NCBI RefSeq assembly: GCF_003248505.1
Contig: NZ_QFOA01000012.1
Span: forward strand, 3,168 to 67,167
DNA from: Sphingobium sp.
Lineage (GTDB): Bacteria > Pseudomonadota > Alphaproteobacteria > Sphingomonadales > Sphingomonadaceae
DNA: 64,000 nucleotides
Direction: 5' to 3'
Shown: one piece after another, positions 7,967 through 15,702 of the stretch
Layout of the letters: every line of letters begins with the position of its first letter
How positions within the stretch are numbered: position 1 is the first letter of the stretch
The notes under the pieces: generated by a model
Database searches by the model: none
Seen by the model: only the letters and a program-made list of their open reading frames with translations
Told to the model about the DNA's origin: nothing
Program-made: the position numbers and the translations under genes

Positions 7967-8021
7967 CGCCCGTCCGGATCGGAAACCCGGCGGGCGATGT
8001 GTCGAAGCGGCGTGACGCCGC
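7967..8021. terminator. Two hairpins between convergent genes
   Basis: The first hairpin pairs 7967-7977 with 7987-7996 (one bulged base); the second is a 15-bp palindrome (GCGGCGT, one central base, ACGCCGC; 8007-8021). They sit between the cytochrome gene and the convergent STY0301-like gene and could end transcripts from both sides. Neither has a clear T-run. The rest of the gap to 8098 shows nothing else. Confidence 0.4.
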
Positions 8022-8098
8022 AGCGCGGCGCAGGGCTTCCGACGCATTCGCTGCCGCCGCCGCGACTGCCCGATTCCGTCAGGAGTGCGCGACCGGGA

Positions 8099-8431
8099 TC
8101 AGCGGCAGGACAGGCTGTTGCCCGCCTTGCTCCATGACGCCCGGCAAGTGCGCAGGGGCCGGGAGGATGTCAGGCGCAGCGGCGCGATGCCGCCATAGCC
8201 GCACTCGACCGTCAGGGCACGACCCGCGCGATAGATGCCCGCCACGTCCCATCGTTGCGTCAGGACGCCGCCCGTCCGGTGGCTGCTGTCGGGCGCCAGG
8301 ATGGCCTTGTCCTCCACCGGACCGTCATAGACCGCGACCGCATCGAGCGTCCGCCCCCGATGACGCGCGGGGCAGGCCAGAGGCGTCGCCGCTTGCGCCA
8401 TCGCTGCTGCCATCACGATCCATCCGATCAT
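8099..8431 (-). CDS. STY0301-family periplasmic protein
   Basis: 110 residues. Short Sec signal (residues 1-16, ending AQAA), then a small secreted domain with four cysteines (in LACPARH, VECGYG, RTCRA and SLSC), a DGPVEDKAILAPD segment and a central Trp. This pattern fits the STY0301 family of unknown function. The cysteines probably form disulfides in the periplasm. Start 8431 chosen because it places the signal peptide at the N-terminus. Confidence 0.7.
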   Translation of the reverse strand: MIGWIVMAAAMAQAATPLACPARHRGRTLDAVAVYDGPVEDKAILAPDSSHRTGGVLTQRWDVAGIYRAGRALTVECGYGGIAPLRLTSSRPLRTCRASWSKAGNSLSCR

Positions 8432-8517
8432 CGCCCTTCCCCCTTTGCCTGACCGCCGCTTTCCCTCTATCAGACAGGCCATCCCGCCGTCCATCGTCGC
8501 AAGGACCAGTGTAGCCC

Positions 8518-9069
8518 ATGACCCCCGAGCATCTTCTCGTCTCCAGCTGCGCGCCCATGCTGCGCAGCCTTTCGACCTGGCTGGACAAGGCGGGGGCGGC
8601 GGGCGGCGACGCGCTGCTTTCCGCCCGGCTCGCGCCCGACATGTTCCCGTTGGCGACGCAGGTCCGCTTCGCCTGCGTCCAGCCGCGCGAGGGGATGCAC
8701 CGGCTGGCGGGAGAGGAATTTTCCCCCGACCTGATCGCCCTGCTGGACGAGGCGCGCGACGGGGGCGACCGGCCCGGCACCCTGGACGATGCCCGCGCCC
8801 GGATCGCCGAGACGCTGGCGCTGATCGACGGCTTTGCGGGCAAGGCCGGGGCCGATCCCGAAAGGCCCATCGCCCATGCGCTGCCCATCGGCACGACCTT
8901 CGACCTCACCGCCACGCAATATGTGCGCGACTGGGTGCTGGCGCAGTTCTATTTTCACGTCATGACGACCTACGCGATCCTGCGGGCCAACGGCGTGCCG
9001 CTGGGCAAGGGCGATTATGTCGCGCATCTGCTGCCTTTCCTTCGGCCCGCACCCGCCGCGACGGCCTGA
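8518..9069 (+). CDS. DUF1993 family protein
   Basis: 183 residues, all-alpha, cytosolic (no signal). Matches the DUF1993/DinB-like helical-bundle family: an N-terminal FPLATQVRFAC-type helix after ML-SL-WLDKA, and YVRDWVLAQFYFHVMTTYAILRANGVPLGK near the C-terminus (that motif spans about residues 140-170). Function unknown; related DinB-fold proteins include thiol-dependent transferases. It is divergent from the STY0301-like gene with an 86-base gap. Confidence 0.85.
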   Translation: MTPEHLLVSSCAPMLRSLSTWLDKAGAAGGDALLSARLAPDMFPLATQVRFACVQPREGMHRLAGEEFSPDLIALLDEARDGGDRPGTLDDARARIAETLALIDGFAGKAGADPERPIAHALPIGTTFDLTATQYVRDWVLAQFYFHVMTTYAILRANGVPLGKGDYVAHLLPFLRPAPAATA

Positions 9070-9090
9070 CGCGGGGCATCTTCCCCCGCG
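9070..9090 (+). terminator. Stem-loop directly after DUF1993 gene
   Basis: A 7-bp perfect stem CGCGGGG/CCCCGCG (9070-9076, 9084-9090) begins on the base after the stop codon. No T-run follows and the next gene starts 25 bases later, so it may be only a partial terminator. Confidence 0.4.
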
Positions 9091-9115
9091 CCCCGAATCC
9101 CGATAAAGGCCGCCG

Positions 9116-9805
9116 ATGACTCCGACGCCCGCGCCCATCAGCCGCTCGCTCTTCTTCTTTTCGATCTTCTACGGCGGCATGGTCTGCATCGCAGGGGTGC
9201 TGGGGAACAAGCAGGTCGCGCTGGGGCCGCTCGCTGGGCTGGGGCCGATGGTGGGGCTGGGACCGCTGGCGGTGGAAGCGGGCATCTTTGCCTTCCTGCT
9301 GCTGGTGACGATTTCCAGCGCGGTCGCCGAACTGCACGGGCGCGCGGTCGCGACCCGGCTGGTGCAGATCGGCTTCCTGCCGCTGATCGCGTCGATCCTG
9401 CTGTCCATCGTCGTGCTGGCGGCGCCGGCGGCGGGCGACATGGACCCCAAGCGGGCCGAAGCCTTTGCCATGATGATGGGGGGCACGCCGCGCATCTGGG
9501 CGGGCGGGATCGTCGCCTACGGCATTTCGCAGACGCTCAACGTCACGCTGTTCGCCGCGTTGAAGGGGCGCGAGGGCAGCCGGTTGCTGTGGCTGCGAGC
9601 GGCGCTGGCGAGCATGCTGTCGCAGATCGTGGACACGCTGCTGTTCGTCAGCATCGCCTTCTACGGCGTCTTTCCCATCGGCGAACTGCTGCTGGGGCAG
9701 ATGCTGGCGAAGGTCGTGCTGTCCGCCCTGTTGGTGCCGCCCATCATCTATCTGCTGGTGGCGCTGGGGCGGCGGCTGGACGGGGTTAACGCGACAGCGA
9801 AGTAG
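9116..9805 (+). CDS. Queuosine precursor transporter (YhhQ/VUT family)
   Basis: 229 residues, about six transmembrane helices. Family landmarks are present: IAGVLGNKQVALG in the first helices, AVAELHGR after the third, and the conserved GISQTLNVTLFAALK and QIVDTLLFVSIAF segments. The family (YhhQ/QPTR) imports preQ0/preQ1, the precursors for queuosine in tRNA. The loop after helix 1 contains an imperfect repeat of G-x-L-G-P units (residues 38-55), which lengthens it relative to what I expect of the family. No queuosine biosynthetic gene is nearby. Confidence 0.88.
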   Translation: MTPTPAPISRSLFFFSIFYGGMVCIAGVLGNKQVALGPLAGLGPMVGLGPLAVEAGIFAFLLLVTISSAVAELHGRAVATRLVQIGFLPLIASILLSIVVLAAPAAGDMDPKRAEAFAMMMGGTPRIWAGGIVAYGISQTLNVTLFAALKGREGSRLLWLRAALASMLSQIVDTLLFVSIAFYGVFPIGELLLGQMLAKVVLSALLVPPIIYLLVALGRRLDGVNATAK

Positions 9806-9815
9806 ACAGTCGAAC

Positions 9816-9852
9816 GATATATGCGCATATATCCTTCGTTAGCTAACTAACG
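9816..9852. promoter_or_regulatory. Two adjacent palindromes upstream of argB
   Basis: An 18-bp perfect palindrome (GATATATGC/GCATATATC, 9816-9833) is followed after three bases by CGTTAG-CTAA-CTAACG (9837-9852), which contains the 10-bp palindrome GTTAGCTAAC. The block is strikingly AT-rich against its surroundings and sits 60-95 bases before argB. It looks like a paired operator; the first palindrome alone could also act as a terminator of the transporter gene. Confidence 0.55.
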
Positions 9853-9911
9853 ATAGGAAAGGGGCGTCGCCGCGCTTGCGGCCCCGGCGTTATGGCCGTA
9901 TGCGCGCGCGC

Positions 9912-10817
9912 ATGACCAGCAACAACGCCCCCGATCCCGCCCTGCTCGCCAAGGCCGAAGTCCTCGTCGAAGCGCTGCCCTATATGCAGCGTTATGCGGG
10001 CAGGACTTTCGTCGTCAAATATGGCGGCCACGCGATGGGAGACCCCGAAGCCGCGCGCGACTTTGCCGAGGACGTGGTGCTGATGAAAGCGGTCGGCATC
10101 AATGTCGTCGTCGTCCATGGCGGCGGGCCGCAGATCGGCGCGATGCTGAAGAAACTGGGCGTGGAATCGCAGTTCGTGGGCGGCCTGCGCGTCACCGACG
10201 CCGAAACCGCCAAGATCGCTGAAATGGTGCTGGCCGGGTCCATCAACAAGGAAATCGTAGGCTGGATCGCCGGCGCTGGCGGACGCGCGGTCGGCATTTC
10301 GGGCAAGGACGGCGGTCTTGTCGTGTGCGAAAAGGTGCTGGGCAAGCGGGAAGCCGATCCCAACAGCGGGATCGAGCGCAATGTCGACCTGGGCTTCGTG
10401 GGCGATCCGGTGTCGGTCGACCGCTCTATCCTCGACACGCTGAGCCGCGACGGCATCATCCCGGTCGTCGCGCCCGTGGGCATCGGCGCGGACGGTCACA
10501 CATATAATGTCAACGCCGACACGATGGCGGGTGCCATCGCGGCGGAGTTGAAGGCGTCGCGCTTCTTCCTGCTGACCGATGTCGCAGGCGTGCTCGACAA
10601 GCAGGGCGAATTGATGACCGACCTCGACCCTGTCGCCATCGCCACGCTGGAAGGCGACGGCACGATCAGCGGCGGCATGATCCCCAAGCTGGAAACCTGC
10701 GTGCGCGCGGTGGAGGGCGGCGTCGATGCGGCGGTGATCCTGGATGGGCGGGTGCCCCATGCAATGCTGCTGGAAATCTTTACCGACAGGGGCGCGGGCA
10801 CGCTGGTGCGCAAGTAG
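9912..10817 (+). CDS. argB: Acetylglutamate kinase
   Basis: 301 residues from the ATG at 9912. Phosphorylates N-acetylglutamate in arginine synthesis. The amino-acid-kinase fold is clear: VVKYGGHAM (phosphate-binding Lys and Gly loop), VVVVHGGGPQIG, GISGKDGG, and the C-terminal NVNADTMAGAIAAEL and GGMIPKLE motifs. An in-frame ATG at 9900 and a TTG at 9876 (ten bases after a GGAAAGGGG sequence) are alternative starts; 9912 fits the usual N-terminus. The palindromic region just upstream suggests specific regulation. Downstream 200 bases hold no gene. Confidence 0.95.
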   Translation: MTSNNAPDPALLAKAEVLVEALPYMQRYAGRTFVVKYGGHAMGDPEAARDFAEDVVLMKAVGINVVVVHGGGPQIGAMLKKLGVESQFVGGLRVTDAETAKIAEMVLAGSINKEIVGWIAGAGGRAVGISGKDGGLVVCEKVLGKREADPNSGIERNVDLGFVGDPVSVDRSILDTLSRDGIIPVVAPVGIGADGHTYNVNADTMAGAIAAELKASRFFLLTDVAGVLDKQGELMTDLDPVAIATLEGDGTISGGMIPKLETCVRAVEGGVDAAVILDGRVPHAMLLEIFTDRGAGTLVRK

Positions 10818-10987
10818 GACGCTTTTAGAGCGCCGAACGACAAGGAAAGGGGAAATCGAACCGTGCCGAACGGGCGGGACCGGGACCGGTCTTGCACGGT
10901 CAACCGGCGCTGGCTATCGTCCAGTCGGGTCGAAGCTATTTTCCCATGAAATCGCCGTTCCGGTCTTTTCCTGGGCAATATTGCTTT

Positions 10988-11005
10988 AGAAATAAATCCA
11001 TTTCT
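10988..11005 (+). promoter_or_regulatory. Inverted repeat before the degenerate GGDEF gene
   Basis: A perfect AGAAAT-N6-ATTTCT repeat lies 13-30 bases before the ATG, in a locally AT-rich stretch. It could be an operator over the ribosome-binding region. The remaining gap from 10818 holds one GC-rich inverted repeat (GACCGG-GA-CCGGTC, 10878-10891), possibly linked to the end of argB. Confidence 0.35.
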
Positions 11006-11017
11006 TGAGATGATAAC

Positions 11018-11956
11018 ATGCAAGAAAAGTTCGTTCTGGCGAGGGATGCTATCGATTTTCTCGAATTGCATGCGATCGAACCGACCGAGGTTAATTTTTC
11101 CTTTGGCATGGCCGTGTGCGACGGTGTCCATCCGGACCTCAACCGCGCCATTGCCGAGGAGATCGACGGAGGCTTGCGCCTGACGGCCGATAAGGTTTCA
11201 TATCTGATCGACCGATATCTGGGCGCCCCCGCCTCCGCCGCGCTCGCCAGCCGGGAAAGGGCGGTGGTCCAGCAAAGCACCCAATTGGGCGAACTGACCC
11301 ACGACGCCCACGACCTGACTGTCACGCTGCGCAACGACGTGTCCACGATGGCGAGCGAAGCGGGGCAATGGCCGCAATCGGACGGCATCGTGCAGCGGCT
11401 GGACCGGGCGGAGACCGAGCTTGCGAGGCTGCGGCGCGACTTCCTGACCCTGTACGAGGAAATCAAGCAGATCCACGCGCGCGATTCGGAAGATCGCGCG
11501 GCGCGCCACGAGGAGGAGCGCGTCCAGCTGGCGCAGATCATCGACGTGGAAAAGGCCAAGGGGCGGACCTTCGTCCTGATCCTGTTTCGCGTGGACGACA
11601 TGGAGGAAATCCGGCGCGCCCACGGCGATGCCGTGGTCGGCAACGTGCTCAAGGCGTTCCGTGCGAACATCGCTACCGCGTTCGACGACCAATGCACGAT
11701 CGTTCCGCTCGACCAGGAATTCGCCGTGATCGTCGGCAACAAGGCGGCGTCTGTCGCGCGCGACGAAGCGGAATCGGCGGTGTCCGCCTTTGCGATGCGG
11801 CGGTTCAAGCTGCGGGGCACCGGGGAGTGGATCGGCAGGGTCACAGCGTCGGGCGGCCTGGCCGTATCGACCCACGACGACGGCGACATCCTGATCGCGG
11901 CACAGGAACGACTGTCGGCGGCGGCAATGGACGGGGGCGACCGCGTCGGCTACTGA
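11018..11956 (+). CDS. Degenerate GGDEF-domain protein
   Basis: 312 residues, no signal or membrane segment. Residues 1-75 form a conserved-looking helical region (LARDAIDFLELHAIEPTEVN), residues 80-175 are mostly alpha-helical and probably coiled, and 180-312 fold as a GGDEF domain: EKAKGRTFVLILFRVDDMEEI, GDAVVGNVLKAF, then LDQEF at 231-235 in place of GGDEF, and a VTASGGLAV strand. Loss of both glycines and of the metal-binding pattern means it should not make cyclic di-GMP; no RxxD inhibitory site is seen. It may bind GTP or act as a scaffold or receptor. Preceded by an inverted repeat. Confidence 0.8.
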   Translation: MQEKFVLARDAIDFLELHAIEPTEVNFSFGMAVCDGVHPDLNRAIAEEIDGGLRLTADKVSYLIDRYLGAPASAALASRERAVVQQSTQLGELTHDAHDLTVTLRNDVSTMASEAGQWPQSDGIVQRLDRAETELARLRRDFLTLYEEIKQIHARDSEDRAARHEEERVQLAQIIDVEKAKGRTFVLILFRVDDMEEIRRAHGDAVVGNVLKAFRANIATAFDDQCTIVPLDQEFAVIVGNKAASVARDEAESAVSAFAMRRFKLRGTGEWIGRVTASGGLAVSTHDDGDILIAAQERLSAAAMDGGDRVGY

Positions 11957-12055
11957 GTGCGGGACGACGGTTCGCGTCGGCGGGCATCGGACGCCGCTTG
12001 TCGCCGGCCCTCCCCCTCGGCTAGAGCGTGACGAACGCCTTTAACGGAGAGCCTT

Positions 12056-12346
12056 GTGGCCTACGCGCTTTATCAGATCATCGTCATTCTGCTGGATGTC
12101 CTGTGGTGGATCATCATCATCCAGGCGATCGTAAGCTGGCTGATCGCGTTCAACGTCATCAACACCGGCAATGATTTCGTGCGCACGGTGCTGATCGCGC
12201 TCGATCGGATGACGGCGCCGATCTACAACCCGATCCGGCGCGTGCTGCCCGACCTCGGCGCGCTCGACCTGTCGCCGATGGTCGTGCTGCTCGCCATCCT
12301 CATCATCCGGCAGGCGATCCTGCCGCCGCTCTTCGGCCTGGTGTGA
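12056..12346 (+). CDS. YggT family membrane protein
   Basis: 96 residues, GTG start at 12056 after GGAGAGCC. Two hydrophobic helices with the family pattern VSWLIAFNVIN and the loop DRMTAPIYNPIRRVLPDLGALDLSPMV (spanning about residues 45-80). YggT proteins are inner-membrane proteins linked to osmotic tolerance and, in some bacteria, to cell division and photosystem assembly. The stop overlaps the GTG of the DUF167 gene (GTGA), matching the common yggT-yggU pairing. Confidence 0.92.
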   Translation: MAYALYQIIVILLDVLWWIIIIQAIVSWLIAFNVINTGNDFVRTVLIALDRMTAPIYNPIRRVLPDLGALDLSPMVVLLAILIIRQAILPPLFGLV

Positions 12347-12666
12347 GTGCATGGCGGCAGGACGGGCCTGACCTGCTGCTGAACATCCGCCTGACGCCGG
12401 GATCGGCGCGCGAGGCGATAGGCGGCGCATGGCGGGATGCGAACGAGGCGCTGTGGATCGGAGCGCGCGTGCGCGCCGTGCCGGAAAAGGGCAAGGCGAA
12501 CGGCGCGCTGATCGCGTTGATCGCGGACCGGCTGGATTGGCCGCGCCGCGCGATTTTGCTGGAATCGGGCGACACCAACCGTCTAAAGCGGCTGCGGATC
12601 ATCGGTGGGGGCGATGGGCTCGCGCGGTTCCGTCCCCTTTTGAACGCATGGGTGCAAGCGACATGA
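12343..12666 (+). CDS. DUF167 (YggU) family protein
   Basis: 107 residues, GTG start overlapping the yggT stop. Small mixed alpha/beta protein with the family motif RLTPGSAREAIGG and RVRAVPEKGKANGALI. Structure of homologues is known but function is not. It is the second gene of a translationally coupled string yggT-DUF167-folD, all joined by four-base overlaps, so its expression is tied to folate metabolism genes. Confidence 0.92.
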   Translation: MSAWRQDGPDLLLNIRLTPGSAREAIGGAWRDANEALWIGARVRAVPEKGKANGALIALIADRLDWPRRAILLESGDTNRLKRLRIIGGGDGLARFRPLLNAWVQAT

Positions 12667-13556
12667 CGATCGGCAAGATCATCGACGGAAAAGCCTTCGC
12701 AGCCCGGCTGCGCGATACGGTGGCCGAAGGCGTCGCCGCCTTCGTGGCGCAGGCGGGCCGCAAGCCTGGCCTTGCGGTCGTGCTGGTGGGCGAGGACCCG
12801 GCCAGCAGCGTCTATGTCCGTTCCAAGGGCAAGATGACGGTCGCGGTCGGCATGGAAAGCTTCGAGTTCAAACGCCCCGACAGCATCGGCGAGGACGACC
12901 TGCTCGACCTGATCGAGGAACTGAACCAGGACGAGCGGGTGGACGGCATCCTCGTCCAGTTGCCGTTGCCCGCCCATATCGACGAGGCGAAGGTGATCGC
13001 CGCCATCGATCCCGCCAAGGACGTGGACGGGTTCCATGTGGTGAATGCGGGGCGGCTCGCCACCGGGCAGGAGGCGCTGGTCCCCTGCACGCCGATGGGC
13101 TGCATCATGCTGCTGAAGGACGAACTGGGCGACCTGTCGGGGCTGGAGGCGGTGATCGTCGGGCGATCCAACATCGTGGGCAAGCCCATGGCGCAGCTGC
13201 TGCTGGCGCAGAACGCCACCGTCACCGTCGCGCACAGCCGCACCCGCGACCTTGCCAGCGTGGTCCATCGCGCCGACATCGTCGTGGCGGCGGTCGGTCG
13301 GGCGGAAATGGTGAAGGGCGAATGGATCAAGCCGGGCGCGACGGTCATCGACGTCGGCATCAACCGCGTGGCCGATGGCGAGGACGGCAAGAGCCGGATC
13401 GTGGGCGACGTTGCCACCGCCGAAGCGCTGGCCCATGTCCGCGCGATCACGCCGGTGCCCGGCGGCGTGGGGCCGATGACCATCGCGGTGCTGCTGCGCA
13501 ACACGCTGGTCGCCGCCCATGCCCGGGCGGGGCTGGCAAAGCCGGAGGGGTTGTGA
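12663..13556 (+). CDS. folD: Bifunctional methylenetetrahydrofolate dehydrogenase/cyclohydrolase
   Basis: 297 residues. Interconverts 5,10-methylene-, methenyl- and 10-formyl-tetrahydrofolate with NADP. Motifs: VGEDPASSVYVRSKGK (catalytic Lys), DGILVQLPLP, KDVDGFH, VIVGRSNIVGKPMAQLL (nucleotide-binding) and the C-terminal PVPGGVGPMTIAVLL. The ATG overlaps the DUF167 stop (ATGA). Supplies formyl units used by PurN, which is also in the window but not adjacent. Confidence 0.97.
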   Translation: MTIGKIIDGKAFAARLRDTVAEGVAAFVAQAGRKPGLAVVLVGEDPASSVYVRSKGKMTVAVGMESFEFKRPDSIGEDDLLDLIEELNQDERVDGILVQLPLPAHIDEAKVIAAIDPAKDVDGFHVVNAGRLATGQEALVPCTPMGCIMLLKDELGDLSGLEAVIVGRSNIVGKPMAQLLLAQNATVTVAHSRTRDLASVVHRADIVVAAVGRAEMVKGEWIKPGATVIDVGINRVADGEDGKSRIVGDVATAEALAHVRAITPVPGGVGPMTIAVLLRNTLVAAHARAGLAKPEGL

Positions 13557-14209
13557 GGCGGGCCGCGCTCCTCGCGCTGGCGGCGGGCGCGCTGGTCGCG
13601 GCGAAACCGCCGATGCGCTACCAGCCCGACCCCAGCAGCGTGATCGCGGCGGAGATCGCCTTCAACCGGCTGGCGCAGGCCAAGGGACAATGGACCGCCT
13701 TTCGCGCGACCGCCGCCGACGACGCGTTGATGTTCGTGCCGCAAAAAGTGGTGGCGCGGGACTGGCTGAAGAAACAGGCCGACCCGCCCGGATCGATCAG
13801 CCGGTCGCCCGCCATCGTCTATGTGTCGTGCAACGGCAATCTGGCGGCGAGCACGGGCAGCTGGACGCGGCCCGACGGCGCGGTCGGCTATTTCACCACC
13901 GTCTGGCGGCGCGACAAAAAGGGCGCGTGGAAATGGGTGCTGGACCATCGCGACACGCTGGAGCAGGCCCGGCCCGCGCCCGATGTGCTGACCGGCAAGG
14001 TTGCGACCTGCAAGCGCGGCGCACGCCCCGAAGGACCGCCGCCCCCCGCCCCCGGCACGAAGCGAGGCGCCATGCCGCCGCCGCCGCCCGACGAGAGCCT
14101 GTTGTGGAGCGCGGAGGTGGAGCCGGACAATGCGCGGCGCGTCACCGTGCGCATGTGGACGGGGCAGGATTATGAAACGGTGATCGACGACCGGGTGAAA
14201 GCGCCATGA
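13553..14209 (+). CDS. Secreted DUF4440/NTF2-like protein
   Basis: 218 residues, GTG start overlapping the folD stop (GTGA). N-terminal signal sequence (MRRAALLALAAGALVAA). Residues 25-145 look like an NTF2/SnoaL (DUF4440) cone-shaped fold: helical NRLAQAKGQWTAFRATAADDALMF, then paired strands ending in TTVWRRDKKGAWKWVLDH. The C-terminal part has a proline-rich linker (about residues 160-182) and a final beta segment. Function unknown. Coupled on both sides, to folD and to marC. Confidence 0.8.
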   Translation: MRRAALLALAAGALVAAKPPMRYQPDPSSVIAAEIAFNRLAQAKGQWTAFRATAADDALMFVPQKVVARDWLKKQADPPGSISRSPAIVYVSCNGNLAASTGSWTRPDGAVGYFTTVWRRDKKGAWKWVLDHRDTLEQARPAPDVLTGKVATCKRGARPEGPPPPAPGTKRGAMPPPPPDESLLWSAEVEPDNARRVTVRMWTGQDYETVIDDRVKAP

Positions 14210-14823
14210 TCGCACTGTTCCTGTCCGCCTTCGTGACGCTGTTCGTCGTCATCGATCCGCCCGGCTGCGCGCCGATCTACGCCAGCCTGACCAACGGCGC
14301 GAGCCAGGCGCAGCGGCGCGCGATGGCGATCCGCGCGGTCGGCATCGCTGCTGCGATCCTGCTGATCTTCGCGCTTTGGGGCAAGCAGCTGCTGGGCGTG
14401 CTCGGCATCCAGCTCGACAGCTTCCGCATCGCGGGCGGCATCATGCTTTTCATCATCGCGATGGACATGGTGTTCGAAAAGCGGACCCAGCGACGCGAGG
14501 ACCGGGCGCAGAAGATCGTCGACACGCCCGAGGTGGAGGATGTGTCGGTTTTCCCCATGGCGATGCCGATGATCGCGGGGCCGGGATCGATCGCGACGGT
14601 CATGCTGCTGATGTCGCGCGCCAGCGGCCTGGCCGAACGCGGCGTGGTGGTGGGCGCGGTGGTGCTGACGCTGGCGCTGATGCTGGGGGCGCTGCTGGCC
14701 GCCGGGCCGATCATGGCGCTGCTGGGCGCAAAGATCGAGGCGGTCATCACCCGGTTGCTGGGCGTGCTGCTGGCCGCGCTGGCGGCACAGTTCGTGATCG
14801 ACGGGCTGAAGGCGAGCTTCTGA
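14206..14823 (+). CDS. MarC family integral membrane protein
   Basis: 205 residues, six hydrophobic helices. Family features: DPPGCAPIYASLT in the first loop, GGIMLFIIAMDMVFEKR, FPMAMPMIAGPGSIATVMLL and a C-terminal VIDGLKASF. MarC proteins are inner-membrane proteins of unknown transport role; the old link to multiple-antibiotic resistance was not confirmed. ATG overlaps the preceding stop (ATGA). Last gene of the yggT-DUF167-folD-DUF4440-marC string; a GC-rich hairpin follows. Confidence 0.93.
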   Translation: MIALFLSAFVTLFVVIDPPGCAPIYASLTNGASQAQRRAMAIRAVGIAAAILLIFALWGKQLLGVLGIQLDSFRIAGGIMLFIIAMDMVFEKRTQRREDRAQKIVDTPEVEDVSVFPMAMPMIAGPGSIATVMLLMSRASGLAERGVVVGAVVLTLALMLGALLAAGPIMALLGAKIEAVITRLLGVLLAALAAQFVIDGLKASF

Positions 14824-14828
14824 CGGAA

Positions 14829-14854
14829 CGGGGCGGGCGCCATGCCCCGCCCCG
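14829..14854. terminator. Bidirectional hairpin between marC and the OmpA lipoprotein
   Basis: A perfect 9-bp stem CGGGGCGGG/CCCGCCCCG (14829-14837, 14846-14854) with an eight-base loop sits between the two convergent genes. No strong T-run. Confidence 0.5.
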
Positions 14855-14871
14855 CCCTGCTTCGTTTCCTG

Positions 14872-15552
14872 TCAGCTGCGCGTATCGGCTTCGGTGACCG
14901 GCGCGATCTTGATTTCGACGCGGCGGTTGGCCGCCTTGCCCTCTTCGGTCGCGTTGGAAGCGATCGGCTGGGTTTCGCCGAACCCGCGCGTCGCAATGCG
15001 GGCCGACTGCACGCCCTGCCGCACCAGATAGTCCGCCACCGCCTGCGCGCGACGTTCCGAAAGCGTCTGGTTGTAAGCGTCGCTGCCGTCGCTGTCGGTA
15101 TGGCCGTACACGTCGATATAGGTCTTGGGATATTGTGACAGCACCGACGCCACGTCGTTCAGCGTCGGCTGGAACTGCGGCTGCACGTCCGACCGGTTAA
15201 AGGCGAAGGTGATGCCCGAGGGCATCCGCAGCAGCAGATTGTCGCCGTCGCGAATCACGTCGACGCCGGTGCCCGCCGTATCTTCGCGCAGCTTGCGTTC
15301 CTGCGCATCCATGTAGGCGCCGATGCCCGCGCCCGCGACCGCGCCGATGCCCGCGCCCAGGATCTTTTCGGTGCGGTCGCGCCGCCCGCCGACCAGATCG
15401 CCCAGCAGATAACCGCCCAGCGCGCCGCCAAGGCCGCCGATCGCAGCCTTCGACACGCGGCGCTCTCCGGTGTCGGGATCGGTGGTGCAGGCGGTGGTGG
15501 CGAGCATCGCGGCAAGGCCGGCGGCGCACATCAGGCGGTGGGTGATCTTCAT
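14872..15552 (-). CDS. OmpA-family outer-membrane lipoprotein
   Basis: 226 residues. Lipoprotein signal with lipobox LATTAC (C22). Next come Gly-rich glycine-zipper segments (about residues 38-85: GGLGGALGGYLLGDLVGG and GAGIGAVAGAGIGAYM), then a C-terminal OmpA domain (about 115-220) with IDVYGHTDSDGSDAYNQTLSERR and the peptidoglycan-binding NRRVEI. It probably anchors the outer membrane to peptidoglycan. Start 15552 is preferred because it gives a normal lipoprotein signal. Convergent with marC. Confidence 0.93.
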   Translation of the reverse strand: MKITHRLMCAAGLAAMLATTACTTDPDTGERRVSKAAIGGLGGALGGYLLGDLVGGRRDRTEKILGAGIGAVAGAGIGAYMDAQERKLREDTAGTGVDVIRDGDNLLLRMPSGITFAFNRSDVQPQFQPTLNDVASVLSQYPKTYIDVYGHTDSDGSDAYNQTLSERRAQAVADYLVRQGVQSARIATRGFGETQPIASNATEEGKAANRRVEIKIAPVTEADTRS

Positions 15553-15702
15553 GATTAGGCACATCCCTTGATTCTTCGACTGCCTTCAAAAAGGCGGAGC
15601 CGGACGCTTTGTTCCACCATCGAACTGAACTGCCGCTGACTGACGGTGACGGCGATGTTGTGAAAAGGAAGAAATTGGGGTTATAGGGTTTCCCTGACCG
15701 AC

